8,638 nt of DNA from JBGOUJ01 sp041477005 (GTDB taxonomy: Bacteria; Acidobacteriota; Terriglobia; Bryobacterales; JACQDG01). The stretch is from NCBI GenBank assembly GCA_041477005.1, contig JBGOUJ010000333.1, positions 1 through 8,638 of the forward strand, written 5' to 3'. Position numbers and translations under genes: made by a program. The notes beneath the pieces were generated by a model. That model was not told where the DNA came from and did not search any database. It was given only the letters and a program-made list of their open reading frames with translations. Positions 1-6,655 of the stretch are shown piece after piece (position 1 is the first letter of the stretch; every line of letters begins with the position of its first letter).

Positions 1-103
1 AGTTCTCAGCGGATCCTTCAGTTTGGGTTGAAGCTTCTGTTCTGATATCGAGCGGCCTGTTAACGCCCAATCATGTTGTCGCAGATTTCCGCCAAACAGC
101 CGT

Positions 104-1879
104 TTACTTTTTACAGGGTCCGACCGGATCGCCTTCCTTCTGGCACTCGGATTCCTGCCAAAGCAGGGCGATGCGGCCGAGGCGCCGGCGAATGTCCATT
201 GTCTCGGCCGCTTCGAAAGCTTGCTGCAAGTATCGCTCGCATTCCTCCCGGCGCCGGAACCAGTTCTCTTTGGCGGCTTCGAGGGCCAGCCAGTGCCGGA
301 TCATAGGTTCGGCCGCGCGGCCGTAGCTGCGGCGGCAGAAGTCTTCCAGAGTGTCGCGCCAGGGTGAATCCGGGTTCCAGGCGAGCCGGGCGTACACGTA
401 CATATTCTCCTCGTGCCAGTCGGCGATTTCGGATGAGACCCGGCTTAATCCGAGTTCGTGACGATAGAACCGCAGGTCGGCGGCCATCGTTTCTAAAATT
501 GGAAACTGCCAGCGAGGGCGGTTCGTGCCCAGGGTCCACCAGAGAGAATAGTAATCCCAGACGTAAAAGTTCTTCGACCACGACAGCCACTTGCGGATCT
601 CGCTCAGATACTCCCGGTTCACCCGGTTGTCCGCGTCGTTGAGGGGCCGGAAGTAGCCTCCCACGGCGCCGAGCTTGAAGGGCGCCCTCTGGATCGGCGC
701 GAATGCGACCAGCACGTTCGGCTCCGGGGTCACACCCGTGGGGGCGTCGATCAGCTCGATGTAGGCCAGATGATTGATCAACACCTTGGGATGGGTCTGC
801 CGCAGCCGGCGTGCCACTTCGTTGGCGAACTTCACGGCCGCATTGGAAAAGCTGATGGTCGGCGGGTACGCGCCCGGTGACTGGCTGACGCTGAGATGGA
901 GCGGTCCCTCCATCTGCAGGCATTCCGGCGTTGTGCAGATCGCCGGCCGGTCGTTCATCCAGACCGTAACGATCGAGATTTCGGGATTCTGATTGAGGAA
1001 CTCGCCGATATTGCCGGCCATCACCTCGGCCACTTCCGGGTTGGCTATGTTGAGCGACTGCGGCTTGCCGTCTTGAATGGTGGAGTAATACTCCGGATGT
1101 TCCTTGTAATATTTATCGGGCGGGACCCAGGCGAAATAGGAATGCCCTCCATAGTGCAGACCTAACCCGCGCTTGACGATCTCGGGAACAATCTCCCGCC
1201 GCGAGTGGACCTTCTCCCACAGCCCGGGACCCCCTTCGTTCAAGCACGGATGAACCCAGTTGAGGCGGTTCTTCGCGGCCCAGTCGATGCGGTCTTTCGT
1301 GACCTGCATCAGCGCGTAGGGAAAGAGCGTATCCCCCCGAAGCCGGTCGTTGAGCTGACCGTCAGCATACGGGAACAGAGAAATGGCGCGATAGGTGAAC
1401 GCAGGCGATTCTAGATCCTCGTCCGAATCCAGTATCGTGATTTCGTTCGCTCTAGGAACATAATCGTCGCCGGGCGCGATCCAGCCGCAGCCCAGGTGCT
1501 TCTCGAGAAAGCGGTAGACGCTGTAAAGCGTGGCTCGCGGAGAAGCGCCCGCGAGGGAAATGTTTCCTGCCGCGATTCGGATCAGGTAGGAGTCCTCACC
1601 TCTGCCCTTCAGCGCATCGGCCCCGCCGGCGATCTGCCCGACCCAAATCGTCTTCGTTGCCCGCGGATGGTCCATTATGGGCAGCTCCGCTCCGGAAATC
1701 AGCCGCACGTACTTTTGCAACTCTTGCGCGGCGAACCTCTCGGGAGCCGCGGCCTGCCGGCTGCTGATGATGGCGTAATCCGAGCGGCCATTGACGGCGA
1801 GCGTCAAGCGCGCGGCGAGCGCCACGGCCTGTACCGAGAAAGAGAAGCCGATACCGAGCAGCAGGCTCGCCAGTCGCAC
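104..1879 (-). CDS. Secreted DUF4838 protein with alpha-glucuronidase-like N-terminal domain
   Basis: This is a 591-residue exported protein. Residues 1-22 form a signal peptide (MRLAS, hydrophobic core, cleavage near AVALA-A). Residues about 30-165 resemble the GH67 N-terminal (alpha-glucuronidase-type) domain: a beta strand opening, 'AAQELQKYV', an 'IWVG' strand, and 'YSVYRFLEKHLGCGWIAPGDDYVP' near 119-142. Residues about 205-480 fit DUF4838: 'NWVHP' (207-211), 'GGHSYF' (244-249), 'EHPEYYS' (260-266), the paired cysteines C315 and C320 in 'ICTTPECLQ', and 'WDYYSLWW' (441-448). Families with this architecture are thought to act on glycans, but no mechanism is established and I cannot assign catalytic acids. 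The GTG start is preferred because GGAGAG precedes it by 9 nt and the signal peptide begins there. It is the last gene of the operon, 18 nt after the receptor stop. No terminator is visible in the 103 bp that follow, so the transcript may continue beyond the window. Confidence 0.85.
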   Translation of the reverse strand: MRLASLLLGIGFSFSVQAVALAARLTLAVNGRSDYAIISSRQAAAPERFAAQELQKYVRLISGAELPIMDHPRATKTIWVGQIAGGADALKGRGEDSYLIRIAAGNISLAGASPRATLYSVYRFLEKHLGCGWIAPGDDYVPRANEITILDSDEDLESPAFTYRAISLFPYADGQLNDRLRGDTLFPYALMQVTKDRIDWAAKNRLNWVHPCLNEGGPGLWEKVHSRREIVPEIVKRGLGLHYGGHSYFAWVPPDKYYKEHPEYYSTIQDGKPQSLNIANPEVAEVMAGNIGEFLNQNPEISIVTVWMNDRPAICTTPECLQMEGPLHLSVSQSPGAYPPTISFSNAAVKFANEVARRLRQTHPKVLINHLAYIELIDAPTGVTPEPNVLVAFAPIQRAPFKLGAVGGYFRPLNDADNRVNREYLSEIRKWLSWSKNFYVWDYYSLWWTLGTNRPRWQFPILETMAADLRFYRHELGLSRVSSEIADWHEENMYVYARLAWNPDSPWRDTLEDFCRRSYGRAAEPMIRHWLALEAAKENWFRRREECERYLQQAFEAAETMDIRRRLGRIALLWQESECQKEGDPVGPCKK

Positions 1880-1888
1880 GTTACGAAT

Positions 1889-1894
1889 CTCTCC
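1889..1894 (-). promoter_or_regulatory. Ribosome binding site setting the GTG start of the DUF4838 gene
   Basis: GGAGAG on the minus strand lies 9 nt before the GTG at 1877-1879, inside the 18-nt gap after the receptor stop codon (TGA at 1898-1900). It supports the non-ATG start and reinitiation by ribosomes finishing the receptor. Confidence 0.6.
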
Positions 1895-1897
1895 GCA

Positions 1898-4800
1898 TCA
1901 AAACAGGAACTTCAGCGCGAGTTGGACAATGCGCGTATTGGCGCTGCCACCACGCGCCAGGCTGGTGATCTTCCCGAACGTCGGACCTCCGAGAGTGTTG
2001 CCCGGCTTGCCGAAATAGGGAGTGTTGGCCAGGTTCAAGAAGTCGGATCGGAACTGCAGCCGCTTCTGCTCATGGATCGGGAAATCCTTTGCCACGGACA
2101 GGTCGAAGTCCACTAGCCCGGGACCTTGAACCGTGTCGCGTCCGGCATTTCCCCACTGGTAGAGCGGCGTGAGCGCGTAGCACGAGGTATCGAACCAGCG
2201 GCTCAGGGTCCGGGCGCTCCCCAAGTCGCCGTTGCAGACGCGATCGGGGCGGGTATCGCCCTGATCGGTGTTCGACCGATTACCAGACTGCCTTGCAGTG
2301 GTAGGCATGCCCGACATGAACGTCGTCACGCCGGAGAGCCGCCAGCCCCCCAGGGCGCCTTCGGTTATGGGATTCGCATGAGTCATCCAGCGCTTTCCTC
2401 TACCGAACGGCAACTCGAAGACGTAACTGGTGACGAAGCGGTGCCTGGCATCGTCGGAGGCCCTTCCTTTGTCCGCGCGGATGTTCAGGGGATCCTGCAC
2501 GATGTTCTGCCCGGCAAAACCGTCGGCGAGCGCGGAAGCATTGTCGATGTGCTTGGCGAAGGTGTAAAACGAGAGGACCGTGAAGCCGGCGGAGAACCGT
2601 TTCTCGAATTGGGCCCGGAAGGCATGGTAGGTGGAGGTGGCGTTGGTTTCGCCGTAGAAGATGGGGCCTGGATCCAACGGGTAAGGCCTGCGGGGCGCGA
2701 AGGGGCCGGGGCCGGGCCGGGACACGTTGAACCGGTCGAGAATATCCAAGTGCACCGCTGTATTGCCGATATAGGTGAGCTGCACGATGGAGTTCGGAGC
2801 GACCTCGCGCTGGATGTTCAGGTTCCACTCGTTCACGGCCGCATCTTTGAAATCCATTGGAGCCGCGGCTCCGGAGGTGGTCGAGGTCTGCCCGGCGATT
2901 AACTCCGGGATAAAGCCTTTGGCGAGGGTGGCAACGGCAGGGTTCGGGTTCTGGAACCCCTGGTCGACCTGGAAGGGAGGGCCGAAGGCGTCGTTGAAGC
3001 GGTCGTTCCAGGTGAGCAGGCTGTGAAACCTGCCGGCCGCCACGCGAACCACGGTCTTCTGGGAATGGAAGGGCCGCCACGCGATTCCCAGGCGCGGATC
3101 GAAGTTGAGGGGATTTCTGAACATGAGAGAGCGCGGGAAGCGAGCATCCCCGCCGAACACAAACTGAATTCGCGGCACGCCGTTCACGGGGCCGACGAAG
3201 AAGGATTGAATGCGGTTGCTGACTTCAAAGGGCTGGCCGTTGTAGGAATAAGCCAAGCCATAGTCGAGCGTGAGGTTGGGCCGCACCTTCCAGGTATCGC
3301 CGAAGTGCGCGTACATATGGTTTTCGTGCTCAATCGGGTTGGCGGTCTGAATCGTGCGGCTCAGGTTCCGCGGCAATCCCAATAAGAAATCGCCCAGCGG
3401 GTCGCCCGTGTAAGTTCCATCAAAGGCGTAGCGGCCACGCTCATTATTGGCGGTGAGCTGAATGATGATGGTGCGCGTGAAGTTGCCGCCCCATTTGAAC
3501 GTATGGTCGCCCCGCACGAGCGTCATGTTGTCATTGATCTCGAAATGCCGCGTGCGGGAAATCCCCGGGGTGCTCCCCGTTTGGCCGAATCCGCTGAAGC
3601 CCTCGGCATATCTCACGATTTGGAAATTCGGAATGCCGAAGAAATCCCCCTTCGGGTTGGCCTGGAATTGGTCCAGAGGAAAGCCCAAACCTTGAGGCGT
3701 CAGGCCAGCGGGCCCGAGATTCTGACTGTCGGCGTTCACCCTGCTGTGGCCAAACCGAAAACTGTTGAAGAAACTCGGGGTACTGGCGTCAAACCCGATG
3801 ACAACGTTTTCAGCGAGAGCGTGCGTCCCGGAAGAGTCAACCGTCACGAAGTTGGGGCTGGAAACGTCGGTGGGCTGCATGCTAAACCTCCCGAACATGC
3901 GCGCGAAAGAGCCGAAATTGTGGTCGGCCCTGGCGTTCACCTGATTGAATGAGCGGGTGGTGGATGTATTCTTGGTGAAATTGGGGAACCCGGACAGGTT
4001 CGGTGACGGAATGAGCTTCAGGACGTTGGCGGCGATGGGGTCAATCCGTGATTGGGGGATGGTGTTGTTCGGAAACGCGGCGCCAGTCGTAGGATCGAGG
4101 ACCGGCGAGGGGTGCAAGATGGAATCCGTCAGGACACCCTGGCGGTCGTTCGAAGTCGGCACGCTGGTGCTCTGAGTCGCCGGCGCGATCGTCCGATAGC
4201 CTTCGTACGCAACGAAGAAGAAGGTTTTGTCGTGGATGATCGGCCCTCCCAGGGCGCCGCCGAACTGGTTCGACCGGGTCTCGGGCCTTACCAACGCAAA
4301 GGGGTTCCGCGCTTCCAGGTTGTCGTTGCGAAGGTAATCATAGGCGGCGCCATGGAAGGAGTTCGTGCCCGATTTTGTGCTGAGCAGAACTTGTCCGCCC
4401 GCCGTGCGGCTCAGTTCGGAGCTGAAGTTCTGGCTTTCGATCCGGACTTCCTGGAGCGTTTCGATGCTGGGGTAAAAGCCCGGCGTGCCGTAAATCGGAA
4501 AGGTCGTATGGGTGCCGTCGAGCTCGTACTCGTTCATTTCCGTGCGCATCCCGCTGAATGAGACGCCGATTGCGGGGCCCGAAGTAAGGATGGAAGATCC
4601 GGCATACTGCCCGGTCGGGGCAACCTGCGAACCCGGCGCCAGATACAGGAGTTGGTCGAAGCTGCGCCCCACGATGGGAATGTTCTCGACCTTCTTGTTC
4701 TCAATCACCTGGCCCAGGGAGGCGTCCGCTTCGCGCAAGAGCGGCGCCTCTGCCGTCACGCTCACGCTCTGAGAGACTTCACCGACCGAGAGGGTGAGGT

Positions 4801-5119
4801 CCAAAGTCCGGCGGTCGCCGACGTTGAGCACAACCCCGGTCCGGACCAGCTCCTGAAAGCCGCTCTTGACGACCGCGACCCGGTAAGGTCCGTAGGGGAG
4901 GTCGGCGATCACGTAGCTGCCGGCTTCGTTCGTGCTTACTGTCCGGCGGAGGCCCGTGTCGGTATTGGATGCCGTAACTTCGGCGTTGGGCACCGGCGCC
5001 GAACTGGGGTCGAGCACAGTGCCCCGCAGGGTCGCGGTCGTGGTTTGGGATTGCAAAACCAGGGAGCTGAAAACAAAGATCCCCAGCATGAGAACCAATG
5101 TCGATTTGTGCATTCTCAT
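1898..5119 (-). CDS. Oar-like TonB-dependent receptor with carboxypeptidase-regulatory domain
   Basis: This is an outer-membrane active-transport porin, 1073 residues from the chosen start. Residues 1-25 are a signal peptide (MRMHKS, a long hydrophobic run, 'LQSQ'). Residues about 29-112 are a CarboxypepD_reg-like beta domain ('ATLRGTVLDPSSAPVPNAEVTA', 'GSYVIADLPYGPYRV', 'DLTLSVGEVSQSVSV'). A plug domain follows from about 128, with 'ENIPIVGRSFDQLLYLAPG', the counterpart of the common 'LPLNGRNF..LL.L.PG' motif. The remainder is a beta-barrel with many aromatic/polar alternating strands, ending in the terminal Phe (LALKFLF) expected of a BAM substrate. The frame is open back to a GTG at 5152 that overlaps the regulator's stop as GTGA. 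The ATG at 5119 is preferred because AAAGGAG lies 9 nt upstream and the signal peptide starts there. No SusD partner is present, as is usual for acidobacterial receptors of this type. The substrate is unknown; the neighbours suggest an acidic oligosaccharide. Confidence 0.93.
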   Translation of the reverse strand: MRMHKSTLVLMLGIFVFSSLVLQSQTTTATLRGTVLDPSSAPVPNAEVTASNTDTGLRRTVSTNEAGSYVIADLPYGPYRVAVVKSGFQELVRTGVVLNVGDRRTLDLTLSVGEVSQSVSVTAEAPLLREADASLGQVIENKKVENIPIVGRSFDQLLYLAPGSQVAPTGQYAGSSILTSGPAIGVSFSGMRTEMNEYELDGTHTTFPIYGTPGFYPSIETLQEVRIESQNFSSELSRTAGGQVLLSTKSGTNSFHGAAYDYLRNDNLEARNPFALVRPETRSNQFGGALGGPIIHDKTFFFVAYEGYRTIAPATQSTSVPTSNDRQGVLTDSILHPSPVLDPTTGAAFPNNTIPQSRIDPIAANVLKLIPSPNLSGFPNFTKNTSTTRSFNQVNARADHNFGSFARMFGRFSMQPTDVSSPNFVTVDSSGTHALAENVVIGFDASTPSFFNSFRFGHSRVNADSQNLGPAGLTPQGLGFPLDQFQANPKGDFFGIPNFQIVRYAEGFSGFGQTGSTPGISRTRHFEINDNMTLVRGDHTFKWGGNFTRTIIIQLTANNERGRYAFDGTYTGDPLGDFLLGLPRNLSRTIQTANPIEHENHMYAHFGDTWKVRPNLTLDYGLAYSYNGQPFEVSNRIQSFFVGPVNGVPRIQFVFGGDARFPRSLMFRNPLNFDPRLGIAWRPFHSQKTVVRVAAGRFHSLLTWNDRFNDAFGPPFQVDQGFQNPNPAVATLAKGFIPELIAGQTSTTSGAAAPMDFKDAAVNEWNLNIQREVAPNSIVQLTYIGNTAVHLDILDRFNVSRPGPGPFAPRRPYPLDPGPIFYGETNATSTYHAFRAQFEKRFSAGFTVLSFYTFAKHIDNASALADGFAGQNIVQDPLNIRADKGRASDDARHRFVTSYVFELPFGRGKRWMTHANPITEGALGGWRLSGVTTFMSGMPTTARQSGNRSNTDQGDTRPDRVCNGDLGSARTLSRWFDTSCYALTPLYQWGNAGRDTVQGPGLVDFDLSVAKDFPIHEQKRLQFRSDFLNLANTPYFGKPGNTLGGPTFGKITSLARGGSANTRIVQLALKFLF

Positions 5120-5128
5120 CGCATGCCT

Positions 5129-5135
5129 CTCCTTT
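5129..5135 (-). promoter_or_regulatory. Shine-Dalgarno site of the receptor gene
   Basis: AAAGGAG on the minus strand lies 9 nt before the ATG at 5117-5119 and 15 nt before the next in-frame ATG. It decides against the upstream GTG (5150-5152), which has no spaced purine-rich site before it. Confidence 0.65.
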
Positions 5136-5148
5136 GTCTGCGCTTGGT

Positions 5149-5844
5149 TCACCTCTTCGCGTCTGCGATCAGATCAAGCCCGACGGTCTGCAAATGGTCC
5201 TTCATGGCGCGCTCGGCCAATTCGGACTCGCCAATGCGAATGGCTTCATAAATTGTGCGGTGCTGGGCGATGATTTTAGGAACGTCCGGCGTGGTCTGGC
5301 CGGTGATTTCACGGCTCTTGAGCAATAGCGGGGCGAGCATTTCGGCCACGTCGCACAGCACCTGGTTGCCGGCTGCACGTAGGATGGCCTCATGAAATAA
5401 ATAATCATGGCGCGCGAGCGTGCGGCGGTCGTGAGGACGGGCCTGCTGCGCCAAAAGCTCCCGCTCAATGGACTTCAACTGTTTTTCGTCGGACCGGCCG
5501 GCAGCCAGCGCGGCAGCGCGCGGCTCGATCATCTTTCTCACCTCGAGCAGCTCGATCAGGTTGAAGTTCGATTCGGTCAACTGCATGCGGGCGGGCCACC
5601 CGCCGCCCAGAGCTGCCAGCGACTTGACGTAAGTTCCGTCACCGCGCCTGCTTTCGATCACGTCGAGCACGCTAAGCGCCTTGATGGCCTCGCGAACGGC
5701 CGGTCTGCCGACCTTGAGCTGCACGGCCAACGCTCGCTCGGGAGGAAGCTTTGCGCCCGGCTGCAGCCGCCGCTTTTGGATGAGCCGGCGCACTTGGTCG
5801 AGCACATCCTTCCGGCGGGCGACGGCTGAGGAAGCACCACGCAT
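5149..5844 (-). CDS. FadR-subfamily GntR transcriptional regulator (HTH plus FCD)
   Basis: This is a 231-residue cytoplasmic DNA-binding regulator. Residues about 10-75 form the winged helix: 'LPPERALAVQLKVGRPAVREAIKALSVLDVI' followed by the wing 'RRGDGTYV' (66-73). R37, R47 and R51 have the same spacing as the FadR arginines that contact the GGT/ACC half-sites of its operator. Residues about 95-225 form an all-helical FCD domain. D147 and H151 ('HDYLFHEAILRAAGN'), H195 ('IAQHRTIYEAI') and H217 ('MKDHLQTV') match the Asp/His/His/His metal site of this domain, which usually binds a carboxylate ligand through the metal. It is first in the operon with the receptor and the DUF4838 protein. The promoter and TGGTnnnACCA sites just upstream suggest autorepression (inference). 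The 35-nt leader has no clear Shine-Dalgarno sequence before the ATG, so the start is slightly uncertain. The ligand is unknown; a uronate or aldonate is plausible. Confidence 0.93.
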   Translation of the reverse strand: MRGASSAVARRKDVLDQVRRLIQKRRLQPGAKLPPERALAVQLKVGRPAVREAIKALSVLDVIESRRGDGTYVKSLAALGGGWPARMQLTESNFNLIELLEVRKMIEPRAAALAAGRSDEKQLKSIERELLAQQARPHDRRTLARHDYLFHEAILRAAGNQVLCDVAEMLAPLLLKSREITGQTTPDVPKIIAQHRTIYEAIRIGESELAERAMKDHLQTVGLDLIADAKR

Positions 5845-5851
5845 GCAAGAT

Positions 5852-5862
5852 AGGCAATACCA
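5852..5862. promoter_or_regulatory. Secondary, weaker FadR-type operator candidate
   Basis: AGGCAATACCA matches TGGTnnnACCA at 6 of 8 defined positions; the ACCA half is intact and the other half is degenerate. Its centre is 21 bp from the centre of the strong site, two helical turns, on the same DNA face. It lies in the leader of the GntR gene, where a bound protein could act as a roadblock. Confidence 0.4.
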
Positions 5863-5872
5863 AAATACAAAT

Positions 5873-5883
5873 TGGTATGACCA
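5873..5883. promoter_or_regulatory. FadR/PdhR-type operator at the predicted transcription start
   Basis: TGGTATGACCA is a perfect 4-3-4 palindrome matching the TGGTnnnACCA class known for FadR, PdhR and LldR. It begins 4 nt beyond the -10 hexamer and is centred at 5878, which is about +1 of the promoter. Binding there would block RNA polymerase. The adjacent gene encodes a regulator of exactly the family that binds such sites. Confidence 0.65.
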
Positions 5884-5886
5884 GAC

Positions 5887-5915
5887 ATTATCGGCCCAGA
5901 GTCTCCCCGTGTCAA
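5887..5915 (-). promoter_or_regulatory. Near-consensus sigma70-type promoter of the gntR-receptor-DUF4838 operon
   Basis: On the minus strand TTGACA (5915-5910) is followed by a 17-bp spacer and GATAAT (5892-5887): a perfect -35 box, a 5/6 -10 box and ideal spacing. The predicted start point is near 5878-5881, giving a leader of about 35 nt before the ATG at 5844. A promoter this strong is consistent with one held in check by a repressor. Confidence 0.7.
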
Positions 5916-5945
5916 GAACTAAAGTTGTCAGAACTAAAGTTGTCA
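5916..5945. repeat. Perfect 15-bp tandem duplication next to the -35 box
   Basis: GAACTAAAGTTGTCA occurs twice head to tail (5916-5930 and 5931-5945). Its TGTCA end also occurs at 5910-5914, where it forms most of the -35 box, so three TGTCA elements lie at 16- and 15-bp spacing. It could be a replication-slippage duplication or a pair of direct activator sites. Confidence 0.85.
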
Positions 5946-6144
5946 GGGGCGCAAGACGGGCGGTTGTAGGTGGAAGACGACTTGGGGTCCAAGAATGCGT
6001 ACTCGAACCAGAGAGAGATGCAGAGCGCTAGGTTGTTGCTCTGCGTCGGCTTGCGGGAAAGGCGCCGGCCGTTAACAGACCGGAGGGTGAGGCGTCGGGG
6101 TAAGGAACTTTGGCTCCCCGGGTGATTAACGAACCACAGCCCAT

Positions 6145-6168
6145 CGGTTAACACCGACCTGTTAACCG
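6145..6168. repeat. Perfect inverted repeat with 9-bp arms, operator-like
   Basis: CGGTTAACA (6145-6153) and its exact reverse complement TGTTAACCG (6160-6168) are separated by 6 bp (CCGACC). No T-run follows on either strand, so it is not an intrinsic terminator. The 15-bp centre-to-centre distance and repeated GTTAAC core look more like a dimer binding site or a structured RNA element. Confidence 0.6.
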
Positions 6169-6418
6169 CGCCCCCCGGTTGGCAAATTGATTGGGTACCT
6201 CAGGCGCGCGTTACGAACTCCCTGGCCCGTTTGGTTTACCGCAAGGGACGGTGCATTCGGGTTCGTCGCTGGCACCATACACCTGGCTACAGCGGCGGCA
6301 TTGGCGATCTTGGTGCAGGTCCGGTTCGGCAGTCGAGGCCGAGAGCAAACGGGTCCTTCGTGCCCGCTTTACAACATGACTCCGGTGTTGTCGCGCCTGC
6401 CATGACCTCCAGGGGTCG

Positions 6419-6434
6419 CCGGCGGACGCGCCGG
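6419..6434 (-). terminator. Short GC hairpin after the small membrane protein gene, weak candidate terminator
   Basis: CCGGCG, a 4-nt loop and CGCCGG lie 15 nt beyond the stop codon of the small gene. There is no T-tract, so it is not a canonical intrinsic terminator. It might only protect the 3' end or help a Rho-type stop. Confidence 0.2.
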
Positions 6435-6449
6435 TTCAGTCCACGTAGA

Positions 6450-6650
6450 CTAAGACGAGGCCTTCCGTGCCAGCCGAAATCCTTGGTAGGCAAGATAGCC
6501 CATGATGACGACGGCGATCTGGCTTGCCCACATGGGGACCGGAATGTCTCGAACAACGAACGCCACCCCGAAGACGACTCGGAGCAGGTGGCCGAGGGCG
6601 ATGAGCCCAAAGACCACCCCCGCGATCAGCGAGAATACATGCTGGCTCAT
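6450..6650 (-). CDS. Small two-helix membrane protein of unknown function
   Basis: This is a 66-residue hydrophobic protein. Residues about 6-33 form one membrane segment ('FSLIAGVVFGLIALGHLLRVVFGVAFVV') and residues about 39-57 another ('PMWASQIAVVIMGYLAYQGF'). A short loop with 'RDIPVP' joins them, and the basic tail 'RLARKASS' suggests a cytoplasmic C-terminus. The frame is open further upstream, to 6770, but that extension runs through the upstream terminator hairpin. The ATG at 6650 is chosen because GGAGG lies 5 nt before it and the sequence from there is a coherent membrane protein. It resembles short uncharacterised membrane proteins I associate with Acidobacteriota, but I cannot name a family. 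It sits between the terminator of the right-hand unit and the promoter of the left-hand operon, so it is probably transcribed alone, although no clear promoter is visible in the roughly 70 bp upstream. Confidence 0.7.
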   Translation of the reverse strand: MSQHVFSLIAGVVFGLIALGHLLRVVFGVAFVVRDIPVPMWASQIAVVIMGYLAYQGFRLARKASS

Positions 6651-6655
6651 AACTG

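Larger units (their letters stand above)
5946..6449. other. Intergenic region without a convincing gene
   Basis: About 500 bp separate the promoter region from the stop codon of the small membrane protein. Short open frames exist on both strands, but none has a Shine-Dalgarno site, a recognisable family or a plausible protein composition. The stretch holds several TTAAC motifs (6072, 6126, 6148, 6162), a 9-bp-arm palindrome (6145-6168) and a small GC hairpin (6419-6434). Codon-like conservation cannot be judged from one sequence. It may be a decayed gene. Confidence 0.5.

Noticed and set aside
1..103. Search for a terminator or a next gene after the DUF4838 stop codon
   Set aside because: No stem with a T-tract and no start codon with a ribosome site leading to an open frame is visible in this short stretch.
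111..923. 270-codon minus-strand frame inside the DUF4838 gene
   Set aside because: It overlaps a well-supported gene in another frame and has an Arg/Pro/Gly-rich shadow composition.
5916..5945. Tandem repeat as a possible CRISPR remnant
   Set aside because: The two 15-bp units are directly adjacent with no spacer, and there are no cas genes or further repeats.
5912..6154. Open frame of 80 residues on the minus strand between the palindrome region and the promoter
   Set aside because: It ends inside the -35 region and tandem repeat, encodes the repeat as a low-complexity tail (DNFSSDNFSS), has no ribosome site and no recognisable family.
6145..6168. Palindrome as an intrinsic terminator
   Set aside because: Neither strand has a T-run after the stem; the plus strand continues with C-rich sequence.
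6190..6440. Fragments on the plus strand resembling the LPGPFG and GIGDLG motifs of 4-alpha-glucanotransferase
   Set aside because: The two motifs lie in different frames about 60-70 bp apart, in an order and spacing unlike the family, and the surrounding translation is not similar. A decayed remnant is possible, but the evidence is too thin to annotate.
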